NCBI RefSeq assembly: GCF_900102215.1
Contig: NZ_FNBG01000012.1
Location: 62,001-126,000 of the forward strand
Origin: Fontibacillus panacisegetis
GTDB lineage: Bacteria; Bacillota; Bacilli; Paenibacillales; Paenibacillaceae
Length of the DNA stretch: 64,000 nt
Reading direction: 5' to 3'
Positions within the stretch are counted from its first letter, which is position 1; every line of letters starts with the position of its first letter. The translations under genes were made by a program, and so were the position numbers. Below are positions 9,527 to 17,914 of this stretch, piece after piece. Below the pieces are notes generated by a model. It worked only from the letters and a program-made list of their open reading frames with translations. It was not told where the DNA came from and ran no database searches.

Positions 9527-10897
9527 GTGCATAAATTTTTTCTTATCGTTAAGGAATTAGAAGAACAAATTGTTAACCATAACTTAAAAGAGGGAGATAA
9601 ATTACCCTCCATTCGGGTTCTTGCAAACCAATATCACGTTAGTAAAAGCACTGTCATAAGGGCTCTTCATGATCTTGAACAACGCCACATCGTTTATTCG
9701 GTAGACAAGAGCGGTTATTACCTGGTCAAATCGGGAATCACTGCCCATGAGGAAGAGCAGGGAATGATTGATTTTGCGACTTCTTCGCCGGACCCGAACA
9801 TTTTCCCGTATTTGGATTTTCAGCATTGCGTCAATAAAGCCATTGATACATATAAGCAAGACTTGTTTACTTATGGAACCCCGCAAGGGCTGCCATCTCT
9901 TCTCCACATTATGCAAAAGCAATTAGCCAATTATCAGGTTTTCACGAACGTCCGCAACCTATTTGTTGTCTCCGGGATCCAGCAGGCTCTTTCCATTTTG
10001 ACCGCTCTCCCGTTTCCGAATGGGAAAAGAAAAATATTAATCGAACAGCCAAGCTATCATTTATTCATCGAGCACTTAATAACCTATGGCGTTCCGGTTA
10101 CAGGAATAAAGAGAACGTCCCGAGGTATCGACTTTGAAGAGCTAGAGGAAATTTTCAAAACAGAGGATATTAAATTCTTTTACACAATGCCGAGATTCCA
10201 TAACCCATTAGGTTGTTCCTATAGCGCGGAGGAGAAAAAGAAAATCGTTGCACTTGCGCATAAGTATGATGTTTATATTGTTGAAGATGATTACTTGGCT
10301 GATATGGAACAGGATACTAAAGCTGATCCGTTATACGCATACGATGACAAGACACATGTCATTTACTTAAAAAGCTATTCCAAAATCATTTTTCCGGGCC
10401 TGAGGATCGGCATCGCTGTTATACCCGACAGCCTTCTTATCGCTTTTACGCAGTACAAAAGAATTCAAGATATCGATAGTTCAATGCTTTCGCAAGGAGC
10501 TTTGGAAATTTACTTAAAAAGCAGCATGTTTGATCGACATAAACAAAAAATCAAATCCTATTACGAGCAACGATCACGACTTCTTCAAGCAGCTTTAGAA
10601 CAACAGCTGATTCAGAATAGGAATCTTTTTAGTTTCGATGTTGGCGTAAAATCTTCGCTCCATACCTACATTAGATTGATTGAGGACGTACCCGCAAATG
10701 AAGTGATCAGAAGACTGAAGAAAAAATCACTATGGATTGAACCGATTGATAAGCATTATCTTCCTTCGTTTCCGAAAGACAACTTGTTAAAGCTGAATGT
10801 GTCACGTGTTCGGTTGAATGGGATCGAGGATGGTGTTCACTTACTCATCGATGAAATACGGCAGCTTATGACGGCGAGCTTTTCTAAATCTCCCTGA
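9527..10897 (+). CDS. MocR/PdxR-family transcriptional regulator (GntR HTH plus aminotransferase domain, 456 aa)
   Basis: An N-terminal GntR winged helix (about residues 1-70, motif LPSIRVLANQYHVSKSTVIRAL) joins a class I aminotransferase fold. The fold includes the PLP-lysine region YLKSYSKIIFPGLRIG, and VEDDYLADM supplies the Asp that contacts the PLP ring. Such proteins use PLP or a PLP-amino-acid adduct as effector rather than performing transamination. The GTG at 9527 is preferred over the ATG at 9506. It has GGGAG at good spacing and matches the usual N-terminus, and the earlier ATG lies inside the inverted-repeat operator. It probably regulates the divergent DMT exporter. Confidence 0.9.
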   Translation: MHKFFLIVKELEEQIVNHNLKEGDKLPSIRVLANQYHVSKSTVIRALHDLEQRHIVYSVDKSGYYLVKSGITAHEEEQGMIDFATSSPDPNIFPYLDFQHCVNKAIDTYKQDLFTYGTPQGLPSLLHIMQKQLANYQVFTNVRNLFVVSGIQQALSILTALPFPNGKRKILIEQPSYHLFIEHLITYGVPVTGIKRTSRGIDFEELEEIFKTEDIKFFYTMPRFHNPLGCSYSAEEKKKIVALAHKYDVYIVEDDYLADMEQDTKADPLYAYDDKTHVIYLKSYSKIIFPGLRIGIAVIPDSLLIAFTQYKRIQDIDSSMLSQGALEIYLKSSMFDRHKQKIKSYYEQRSRLLQAALEQQLIQNRNLFSFDVGVKSSLHTYIRLIEDVPANEVIRRLKKKSLWIEPIDKHYLPSFPKDNLLKLNVSRVRLNGIEDGVHLLIDEIRQLMTASFSKSP

Positions 10898-10907
10898 ATT
10901 ATATGAA

Positions 10908-11255
10908 GTGAAAACATCGTCCAGCAATTGTGGATTAATCCATTATGATTTTCAACTGGACAACATATTTTATGAAGAGGAAAATAGTTCGTTTAGCGTT
11001 ATTGATTTCGATGATGCTGTTTATAGCTGGTATGCACACGACATTATAACGGCTCTTGATGATTTTCTTGACGATGATATGAACTTGGATAATCCTCAAG
11101 TGAAATCGTTTCTAAAGTTATATAGGTTCTCGAAATTGTTATGGTCGTTGGAAGGCTCAGATGTTACAGATGCACCCAAGTGGCTTGATGATGTTAAGTT
11201 AAAGTTCGCTCGTGTTAGAGATGAATTGAGACGGGGATTTCGAGAGCAATACTGA
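10908..11255 (+). pseudogene. C-terminal half of an aminoglycoside phosphotransferase-family protein
   Basis: The 115 residues carry the APH catalytic loop (GLIHYDFQLDNIF, HxDxxxxN) and the metal-binding segment (VIDFDD). The N-terminal lobe with the nucleotide-binding Lys is absent. Family members run near 300 residues. There is no convincing ribosome site at the GTG, and it begins 10 bases after the MocR stop. It is a 5'-truncated remnant. Confidence 0.75.
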
Positions 11256-11264
11256 GTAATAATA

Positions 11265-11310
11265 AACAAGGTCCACCTTGCATTATGCTGGGTGGATCTT
11301 GTTTTATTTA
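11265..11310 (+). terminator. Rho-independent terminator
   Basis: A 13-bp stem (AACAAGGTCCACC at 11265-11277 against 11291-11303) is followed by TTATTTA. From here to the TetR operator at 11588 nothing else was recognised; the stretch is AT-rich. Confidence 0.85.
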
Positions 11311-11587
11311 GGTGAATAACAGCCACATCTTAATGTAAAATAGATCGTCTACCGTCAGCATTCACCCCACGTCGAAATTTTAAGTATACCCTTCTGTTGG
11401 CATGAAGCTAGTGAGATGAAGAAAGGCTTGCTAATTTGTATATGTATATTTAAATAAAAGATTTCAATAGCATAAATATCAAGATACATCTTTAATGAAG
11501 GTGAGCCTGTTTTTTTATTGTCCAAATTAAGCTAAAGAGCTTTTTTGTAAAAAATGTATTGGCAGAAGACTAAATATATCTTAGAAT

Positions 11588-11610
11588 AAAGTAAACTTAA
11601 AGTTTACTTT
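11588..11610. promoter_or_regulatory. TetR-type operator
   Basis: AAAGTAAAC-TTAAA-GTTTACTTT is a perfect 9-bp inverted repeat just upstream of the TetR-family gene, the usual position for an autoregulatory operator. Confidence 0.75.
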
Positions 11611-11642
11611 ATAACACACGAGTGAAGGGAATGGTGTATCCT

Positions 11643-12305
11643 TTGGGAACAAAGCAACGCAAGGAAAAAGAAAAGGAAATCCGCAGGAACGATATTATTG
11701 AAGCAGCGGAAAGAATTTTTTTTACAAAAGGATATGGCAATGCCACAATGGATGATGTAGCGAAAGAGGCTGAGTTCAGTAAGAGAACAGTGTATGTCTA
11801 TTTCAAAAGTAAAGAGCAAATCTATTTTGAAATTATGATAAGGGGATACAAGTTGTTAATCGGTATGCTGAAGGATGACTCACAAAAAGAAAAAGCCTGT
11901 AATACGATTGAGGAATTAAAGCAGATGACTTTATCACTTAATCGGTTCAGCAAGGATCACCCGGAATATTTTAAGGCAATTATGGAGTATGAAAATGGGG
12001 AACTGGATTTTCAAAAAGGGGTTTCTGACCAATCAAGAGAAGAATGCTATGCGCTTGGGGAAGAAATACTGGGGTATCTTACCGGAGTGCTTAAAAGGGG
12101 CATTGCGGAAAATTCCATCCGTAGTGATCTGGATATTGTAAAAACGGCTCTTGCTTTATGGGCCTGCATGATTGGGGTGTTTAATACCGCAAAGAAAAAG
12201 GAAAATTACATTAAGAACTATCACGGGACGACACCTGAGGAATTGATATCAGTAGCTTTTGAGCTTATTGTCAGATCAATACAAACTGAAAATGGAGGGA
12301 ATTAA
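11643..12305 (+). CDS. TetR/AcrR-family transcriptional regulator (~221 aa)
   Basis: The N-terminal helix-turn-helix is clear (NDIIEAAERIFFTKGYGNAT, then MDDVAKEAEFSKRTVYVYFK). The C-terminal part (~70-220) is helical and would bind the ligand and dimerise. The frame is open from a GTG at 11622, with further candidate starts at 11631 and 11634. The TTG at 11643 is preferred because the resulting protein begins (M)GTKQRKE like family members, and an AAGGGA site lies upstream; its spacing (12 bases) is a little long. A perfect inverted repeat upstream is the likely operator. The stop lies 2 bases before the next start, so it is cotranscribed with the membrane-anchored nitroreductase-like gene and probably represses both. 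Confidence 0.88.
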   Translation: MGTKQRKEKEKEIRRNDIIEAAERIFFTKGYGNATMDDVAKEAEFSKRTVYVYFKSKEQIYFEIMIRGYKLLIGMLKDDSQKEKACNTIEELKQMTLSLNRFSKDHPEYFKAIMEYENGELDFQKGVSDQSREECYALGEEILGYLTGVLKRGIAENSIRSDLDIVKTALALWACMIGVFNTAKKKENYIKNYHGTTPEELISVAFELIVRSIQTENGGN

Positions 12306-12307
12306 CA

Positions 12308-13507
12308 ATGAGCAAGAGGAAGGTGAAGAAAACAATGACCATTATACTTTCATGCGTTGGAGCGCTACTTGTCATCGCTTTTGCGTCCTTGTTCGTCATA
12401 AGCGGAATTTTTGAACAACCCAAATATTTGGAGCCTTGGCAAAAGACCTATTCGCAAAAATTTGACGATCCAAGGATACGCCTTGTGGCTCATGGTCTGT
12501 TGTCTTCAAACGGTCACAACATGCAGCCATGGAAAATCCGGCTCGACAAAAATAACCCTAAGGTATTTTATTTATACGCCGACAGCGACCGTTTGACAAG
12601 CGAGGTGGACCCTTTTGCACGGCAAATGATGGTTACGCAAGGCACCTTTTTGGAGTATGTCAAAATCGCTGGGGATGAATCAGGGTATCAAACTGCAATA
12701 GAATTATTTCCAGATGGCGGCTATAACGAACAAAAACTGTCGGAGAGTATGAAAACCATACCGGTGGCAAAAATCACGCTTACAAAAACGAATCCTCAAA
12801 GCAGCGTTCTTTATGATTTCCTGTTTTTACCGGACACAAACAGGGCGGCATATCAGTCAACCAAGTTGACTTCTGAACAGATTAATCAGTTGGAAGCCAT
12901 CAATGCCGACACCGGTCTGTCGATGAAAATTTTTCAGGATAAGGTAAATATAGATAAACTGAACGGCTACGCAGTGCAGGGAGCGAGCATTGAAGCGGGT
13001 GTGGATCGTGTTATGAAGGAATCGGAAACCATCTTTCGCGCTAACGAGTACCAGAAAAACAAATATCGTTATGGCTTTTCTGTCGAAGGGCAGGGTACTT
13101 CGGGTATCATGCGGCATCTTACACAGGGCCTGGTCACGCTCTTTCCTTCGACGAACAGCGGGAAAGCTGCATCGGATCTCTTTATTCAGTCTGCTCGGAC
13201 ATCGGTGGGCAACACACCAGCTTATGCCATGATTACTACGAAGGACAATAGCCGTACAAGCCAGGTCAAAAGTGGTATGCTATACAGTAGATTGATACTG
13301 GCAGCACACCGGTTGGGATTTGTTATGCAGCCGCTCAGTCAGGTTTTGGAGGAATACCCCGAAATGAAAGAGCCATACAGCAACATTCACCGCGACTACG
13401 CTTCAGATGGAGGTACTATTCAGATGCTCGTCCGTTTGGGTGAGCCCACAAAAGAAGTCCCGCAGAGCATGCGACGCGATGTAATGGATATGATAGTCGA
13501 AGAATGA
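12308..13507 (+). CDS. Membrane-anchored Acg-like nitroreductase-family protein (399 aa)
   Basis: An N-terminal membrane anchor (about residues 9-34) precedes a domain with SSNGHNMQPWKIRL, the FMN-binding opening of the nitroreductase superfamily as found in Acg-type proteins. A later helix GMLYSRLILAAHRLGFVMQP fits the C-terminal half of the fold. The length (~400) suits the Acg group, which often holds two degenerate nitroreductase halves. It is translationally adjacent to a TetR regulator, suggesting induction by a small molecule. Family knowledge suggests FMN binding or sequestration or reduction of electrophiles; activity is not proven by sequence. The membrane anchor is unusual for the family and would place the domain outside the cytoplasm or at the inner surface depending on topology. 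Confidence 0.8.
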   Translation: MSKRKVKKTMTIILSCVGALLVIAFASLFVISGIFEQPKYLEPWQKTYSQKFDDPRIRLVAHGLLSSNGHNMQPWKIRLDKNNPKVFYLYADSDRLTSEVDPFARQMMVTQGTFLEYVKIAGDESGYQTAIELFPDGGYNEQKLSESMKTIPVAKITLTKTNPQSSVLYDFLFLPDTNRAAYQSTKLTSEQINQLEAINADTGLSMKIFQDKVNIDKLNGYAVQGASIEAGVDRVMKESETIFRANEYQKNKYRYGFSVEGQGTSGIMRHLTQGLVTLFPSTNSGKAASDLFIQSARTSVGNTPAYAMITTKDNSRTSQVKSGMLYSRLILAAHRLGFVMQPLSQVLEEYPEMKEPYSNIHRDYASDGGTIQMLVRLGEPTKEVPQSMRRDVMDMIVEE

Positions 13508-13671
13508 ATTTGCGATATGATGCTATGTCTATGAGTCGGTAGGAATTACTCGAGGCTGAGTCTGCCAAGGCCCCAACAGCTTCAAACGGCATCTTTTTTG
13601 TACACTCAAGGCATGTGGAGGCTGTTTGTTCCTTGATTTATAAGGGGTTTGAGTGAGAAAATAATAGTTTT

Positions 13672-13702
13672 GGGGACGCGAGCGATTCGCGTCCCCATTT
13701 TA
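13672..13702. terminator. Bidirectional terminator
   Basis: GGGGACGCG (13672-13680) pairs with CGCGTCCCC (13688-13696), with ATTTTAAT on one side and an AT-rich run on the other. It sits between convergent genes. Confidence 0.75.
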
Positions 13703-13977
13703 ATCTTGACCAAGGACTGCTGAATACATTTCCATCCGATGCAGATCAATAATCATATTGCCTTGCTTTAGAATATCGAGGCCGATAAGGGATTATCCAC
13801 AATCAAAAGCCTATCTCCATTCTCAAAATGAATTCCAATTTGCTCCACAATATCGGATGAAAGAAGAGAATGTGCTGCTCCGGTATGAATGACCAAACGA
13901 TCCATTGTCAGAAAGCGATCTTTGTAGCATATCGTCAGGGAGGTTTGTAGAAGATTATCTCTATATATAATTTGCAT
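13700..13977 (-). pseudogene. Retropepsin-like aspartic protease remnant
   Basis: The first ~58 residues (MQIIYRDNLLQTS..., IHTGAAHSLLSSDIVEQIGI) match the start of bacterial retropepsin-like proteases, but the catalytic Asp of the D-T-G motif reads as His. After NGDRLLIVDNP the frame shifts and most of the middle is gone. The terminal segment GLDILKQGNMIIDLHRMEMY resumes in another frame and ends at 13700. Internal deletion, frameshift and the missing active-site residue together make this a pseudogene. Confidence 0.75.
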
Positions 13978-14067
13978 TTTAACGACTCCTATAGAGAGGA
14001 GGATTCCTCAATTCGATAGCGATATTTCAGCGCTGACTATACGAGCCGTGACGGATACAGTAACAAG

Positions 14068-14601
14068 TTACTGTTGATGCTTAAAGATATAGTTGATATA
14101 TTCATTTGCACTGTGATTGATTTCCTCATCGCTAGCTTGAAATGAAACTCCGAAGACAGCAAAATAGGGCAATGCCACTGCGCCTACATGTCCTATACTG
14201 GCTTTGAAGGGCGTAATCAATTCATCCACGGTAAAAGAAACAGAGCCCTCTGGCAAATAATTTTCTTTTTTATCGCCGATGGACATGGCCAGCCCTAGCT
14301 TTCTCCCTTTGAGCTTGTCACCTTTTGATCCATAAGCCCATCCGTAGGCAAAAACATCGTCAAACCACTTTTTCAATAGAGGCGGATAACTGTACCAATA
14401 CAACGGGAATTGCAAGATAACATGGTTATATGCTTCTAATAGATTTTGCTCACGAGGAACATCAATACTCCAGTTAGGATACTCTTTGTAAATCTCATGG
14501 ATTTTAATATCGTTTGGATATTGCAGGAGTTCTTCTTTCCATCGCTGGTTTACCCTTGAAACCTCAAGGTTGGGGTGTGCCAAAATTACCAGTGTTTTCA
14601 T
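14068..14601 (-). CDS. NAD(P)H-dependent flavodoxin-fold oxidoreductase (KefF/MdaB/YwrO type, 177 aa)
   Basis: The protein opens with a flavodoxin-like strand (KTLVILAHPNL) and has the family motif FPLYWYSYPPLLKKWFDDVF and the glycine loop AYGSKGDKLKGRKLGLAMS. Length fits NAD(P)H quinone oxidoreductases, which reduce quinones and other electrophiles using FMN or FAD in the cytoplasm. It is divergent from an HxlR regulator, the common arrangement for quinone- or aldehyde-responsive oxidoreductases, so HxlR control is inferred. In the 224-base shared region an imperfect repeat AGTAAGATGGTTACTT near 14722 is a weak operator candidate. Confidence 0.9.
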   Translation of the reverse strand: MKTLVILAHPNLEVSRVNQRWKEELLQYPNDIKIHEIYKEYPNWSIDVPREQNLLEAYNHVILQFPLYWYSYPPLLKKWFDDVFAYGWAYGSKGDKLKGRKLGLAMSIGDKKENYLPEGSVSFTVDELITPFKASIGHVGAVALPYFAVFGVSFQASDEEINHSANEYINYIFKHQQ

Positions 14602-14825
14602 TATGAATCTTCCCTTCTCAGGCCCATATTCAAGAATGTATCTTCAAAGTGTCTTGGCTCATTTTTTAGAATACCATCATTATCTTGCAGGTTTAAAAAA
14701 AAGAAAATACACACAATAAAGTAAGATGGTTACTTCAAAGTACGTACTGGACTCGTAATAAAATATATGAAATAATAAATTTTTAGACCGACCTTATAAG
14801 AACGGAATGAACGAGGTGTTATTCT

Positions 14826-15215
14826 GTGAAACAATACCATATGGGCATAGAGGCAACACTTGAAATCATCGGAGGAAAGTGGAAATCTCTGATCATATGC
14901 TTTTTGATGTCCGGTACTAAGAGAACAAGTGAATTACAGCGCAATATTCAGGGTATTTCACAAAAGGTTCTAATCCAGCAGCTTCGCGAACTTGAGAAGG
15001 ATGGGCTCATAAGAAGATATGTATACCAGCAGATGCCGCCAAAAGTCGAATATACCCTCACGGCATATGGAGTTACAGTCAATAAGATCATTGAAGTTAT
15101 GTGTTCTTGGGGGAAAGAAAATATTAAAATGAGACAACAACAAGGAGAAGATATCGTCTTGCTGGAGGATAAGCCACAGGAGAGCTTTGAAGATTTCAGA
15201 AAGATAGATAGTTGA
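14826..15215 (+). CDS. HxlR-family transcriptional regulator (129 aa)
   Basis: This is a winged-helix MarR-like regulator with the family core (IEATLEIIGGKWKSLII; ISQKVLIQQLRELEKDGLIRR; VEYTLTAYG). It starts with GTG, with GAGGTG 7 bases upstream. The N-terminal redox Cys used by YodB- and HypR-type sensors is absent from the segment before IEATLE, so thiol switching at that site is unlikely; Cys residues occur later at ~29 and ~92. It probably represses the divergent oxidoreductase at 14068-14601. Confidence 0.9.
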   Translation: MKQYHMGIEATLEIIGGKWKSLIICFLMSGTKRTSELQRNIQGISQKVLIQQLRELEKDGLIRRYVYQQMPPKVEYTLTAYGVTVNKIIEVMCSWGKENIKMRQQQGEDIVLLEDKPQESFEDFRKIDS

Positions 15216-15365
15216 ACCCTTCGAATACATCAGGATCTTCCATTTTACGCAACCCACACATGTGGAGTCGGTGGTTTTGATAGTCAGAAAATTGTAGACT
15301 CACAATAAACTCTTGTTATTTCAAATAAATTCGTGCTAAAAATCGAATAAAGACGTGACAAAATC

Positions 15366-15434
15366 GGGGAGAGGAAGAATGGAGAATGGGAAAATCCCAG
15401 TGCCATCAAGCCTCTTCCCTGTTTTTATATCAAG
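15366..15434 (+). ncRNA. Structured RNA element, copy A (terminator-like, unassigned)
   Basis: The outer stem GGGGAGAGG/CCTCTTCCC (15366-15374, 15411-15419) encloses ATGG...CCAT and the hairpin GGGAAAATCCC, then TTTTTATATCAAGA follows. A second copy with the same plan lies at 24222-24293. Conserved unpaired bases (GGAGAA, CCATCAAG) and a conserved 3' tail suggest more than a chance terminator. I do not recognise a known riboswitch class. Confidence 0.55.
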
Positions 15435-15523
15435 ACATTACACAGATTATAATAAAGTCGTGATAGAAGTAGCAAGAGTTTATTTCTACGGAACAAAGGG
15501 TTCTGAGTGATTGATTTGTTAAT

Positions 15524-15763
15524 GTGGATCATATGTCTAAAACGTTGTTAGGTATTGCCACTAATTACTCGGATGGTGAATTAAGTATTTTCGTTGGTCA
15601 CCGAGATATGAAAACATCGGACGGTGAGCCGGTATTCAGGGCGATGCGACGACGAGACAGCAACGTGAAAAAAGGCAAAAAAGAACACGGAGTCTGTGCT
15701 CTAGGTTCATCACCAGCATTAAAGGTCGGTTTACCACATCCAAGGTTTAAAGATGGAATTTAA
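15524..15763 (+). CDS. Hypothetical protein (79 aa)
   Basis: The frame opens at a GTG (an internal ATG lies three codons later). There is no good ribosome site, and the tail is basic and low in complexity. The start (MSKTLLGIATNYSDGELSIF) reads like real protein, but no family was recognised. It may be a fragment. Confidence 0.25.
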   Translation: MDHMSKTLLGIATNYSDGELSIFVGHRDMKTSDGEPVFRAMRRRDSNVKKGKKEHGVCALGSSPALKVGLPHPRFKDGI

Positions 15764-15927
15764 TTTATAATACTGGATAATGTAAAATCGGGATTGCAGA
15801 CTTTTGCATGAAGTACCGTAGCGGGATATAATCTCGCATACGGTGCGTGTTGTGAATTTCACGATATGTATTTAATCGCGCAGCGTCGCATGTTAAAATA
15901 GTTTTTTTCATGAAAGAAGAGGAAAAA

Positions 15928-16702
15928 ATGAATAAAGAGACATCTGAAAGAAAGCTATTCTATTTGGATGGCATTAGGGGACTCGCAGCATTTGCCGTGG
16001 TTATTTCGCACTACATACAAGTATTTTATCCAGCTGCGTTAAATGGAAGACCGCAACAAGCTCATTTTGAATGGGATATCTGGTATGGGCATTCTCCGAT
16101 TAATTTATTTTATAATGGTCAATTTGCCGTTTGTTTGTTTTTTGTGCTAAGTGGCTATGTGCTGAGTGTCAAAATGTTCGAAAAAGAGCTCGATAGTGAG
16201 ACCTTTCTAAAGTTATTGCGTTCCAGCGCCTTATACTTCATTAATGGGGACTATGTACGAACCTATAGAAGTGTGGACGAAAACTATCAATGAATGGATT
16301 CAACTCAACATCGACCCACGACTTCTTGCTCGAACCCTAGGTGCTGCTATGATTTTGTTTGCTCTGCTTCGTTCAAAAGTGCTGCAAAAGGTGTTTGGAT
16401 GGAAACCGTTTGTTTATTTAGGACAGATTTCATTTTCCCTTTACCTCATTCATTTCACTTTCCTAAATACGTATTCTGCGTTCCTATTTAGTAAAGTGAT
16501 TCATCATATTAGTTATAATCTTGCCTATGCAATTACGTTTATGGCTTCTATGGTGCCCTTATTTATTTTGTCGCACTATTATATGAAATATATAGATCAA
16601 GGTGCAATAAAACTAGCTCGAAAAGTTGAAAAAAAGATGAGCTCTAACCAAGTTGAAACCAACAACTCTGCGGGACACGATAGTTCAGAATTGACTGCCT
16701 AA
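15928..16702 (+). pseudogene. Acyltransferase 3 (OafA/YrhL-type) gene with internal deletion and frameshift
   Basis: The first part (AGAGG site, ATG at 15928) encodes the N-terminal acyltransferase-3 region with YLDGIRGLAAFAVVISHYIQ, including the family His, and FFVLSGYVLS. It runs out of frame near 16240. A second frame from about 16244 encodes the C-terminal membrane helices (FVYLGQISFSLYLIHFTFLN). Together they give about 255 residues against the usual ~360, so roughly 100 central residues are missing. The product would have been an integral membrane O-acyltransferase acting on surface polysaccharide or a related acceptor. As it stands it is almost certainly inactive. Confidence 0.85.
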
Positions 16703-16881
16703 TTATAGGGCAACATACGCTAGACACGGCGAGTATGTCCTGTAATACATTTATGACTGGGAAAAGTAGTCATTGGTAGAAATTTGTCGAAATCTATAAA
16801 AAAATCACATTATTTGATTGAATAATAGAAATTATAATAGAGTTATATTGTGTGTGATTAGTTTGACAATAAAATTCTGTG

Positions 16882-16928
16882 GATTTGTCCACCATTTGCC
16901 CACGTGATTTTAGGGGCGTGGACAAATC
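16882..16928. repeat. Long imperfect inverted repeat in an intergenic stretch
   Basis: GATTTGTCCAC (16882-16892) pairs perfectly with GTGGACAAATC (16918-16928). An inner GCCC/GGGC pair lies within the 25-base spacer. No T run follows. The interval 16703-17128 holds no gene. Confidence 0.5.
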
Positions 16929-17128
16929 ACAAGACGGCTTGTTCGAATATTGATAATATTAGATTGTGCTGCTAGTAACAGGCGCATATTCATTTTGGTT
17001 GGCTTTATTTTATGGATATCCATGGCTGGGCATCTGAGAATGAACTTAATACATGGGTTAAATAAATATCTGTCCTTACATTAACTGATCCTAAAATTGG
17101 ACATTAAATAGTGACCAGGAGGGTAATA

Positions 17129-17755
17129 ATGAGGATAAAAGTGGTAATGTTTCTGATAATGTCTATATTGTCTGCCTGTTTGGTTGGATGTAGTAATGTG
17201 TCTTTATTAAAAAATCAAGTCGATGGAACTACAAAGAATACCCCTACGATTGAACCATCAATTGATGAAGCAAAAGAAGATGATAATATTATTCCAAGTA
17301 ACACATCTGAACCTTTTGTAGGAAGTATGGATTTGGATAGTGAAACTGAGAAGTTTTTCTATGGAACCTGGAAAGTTGAAAAACTGTTAGGATTTGCAGA
17401 TTCATATAATGATGCATCTGAATATCCAACAGGGCAACAAGTTATTGGTGATGAAATTATAATCAATAAAGATTTTTTTTCATCAAAAGGGTTTGAAAAC
17501 TATAATGTTTATCAATATGAACTAGAAGATCCACTCTATGAAATTACTGAGATATGCTATAACGAGGACTCTTTTTATAGAATATTTAAAATGGATATGC
17601 TAAGTTTGAATAGAAATGATGAAGTAAAAGCATTACGCGTATCTGACTCTTCTTCAGGACTTTCTATACCTGTAGGTTTTTTGGATGTTAATGATGATAG
17701 ACTTATCCTGATGTTAGAAGCAACACAATTTGAGTTAAAGAGAGTCACTGAGTAA
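17129..17755 (+). CDS. Hypothetical lipoprotein (208 aa)
   Basis: A short hydrophobic signal ends in a lipobox (SACLVGC, Cys near residue 20), so the mature protein should be anchored to the outer face of the membrane. A Ser/Thr/Pro-rich linker leads to a mixed domain with no recognised motif (FFYGTWKVEKLLGFADSYND begins it), which reads like a small beta-rich domain. The ATG at 17129 is chosen because AGGAGGG sits 5 bases upstream; the GTG at 17111 precedes that site. It stands alone between noncoding stretches. Function unknown. Confidence 0.75.
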   Translation: MRIKVVMFLIMSILSACLVGCSNVSLLKNQVDGTTKNTPTIEPSIDEAKEDDNIIPSNTSEPFVGSMDLDSETEKFFYGTWKVEKLLGFADSYNDASEYPTGQQVIGDEIIINKDFFSSKGFENYNVYQYELEDPLYEITEICYNEDSFYRIFKMDMLSLNRNDEVKALRVSDSSSGLSIPVGFLDVNDDRLILMLEATQFELKRVTE

Positions 17756-17914
17756 AGGTTATGCAATAAAAGAAAATGCTTTGCTGACTAATTTTGAACA
17801 AGTATCAATATTCCTGTTGCTGAAAGTTTGTACTTAAAAAAGCTCACGGTGGGTTGAAGCTTAACTTGGGGGCGGCGGCAATTAATATTCAATAATGATT
17901 GATTTGGAGTGTGA

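Noticed and set aside
15366..15434. Known riboswitch (c-di-GMP, THF, fluoride, guanidine, preQ1, ZTP)
   Set aside because: The conserved cores of these classes were looked for by eye and not found in either copy; kept as an unassigned element.
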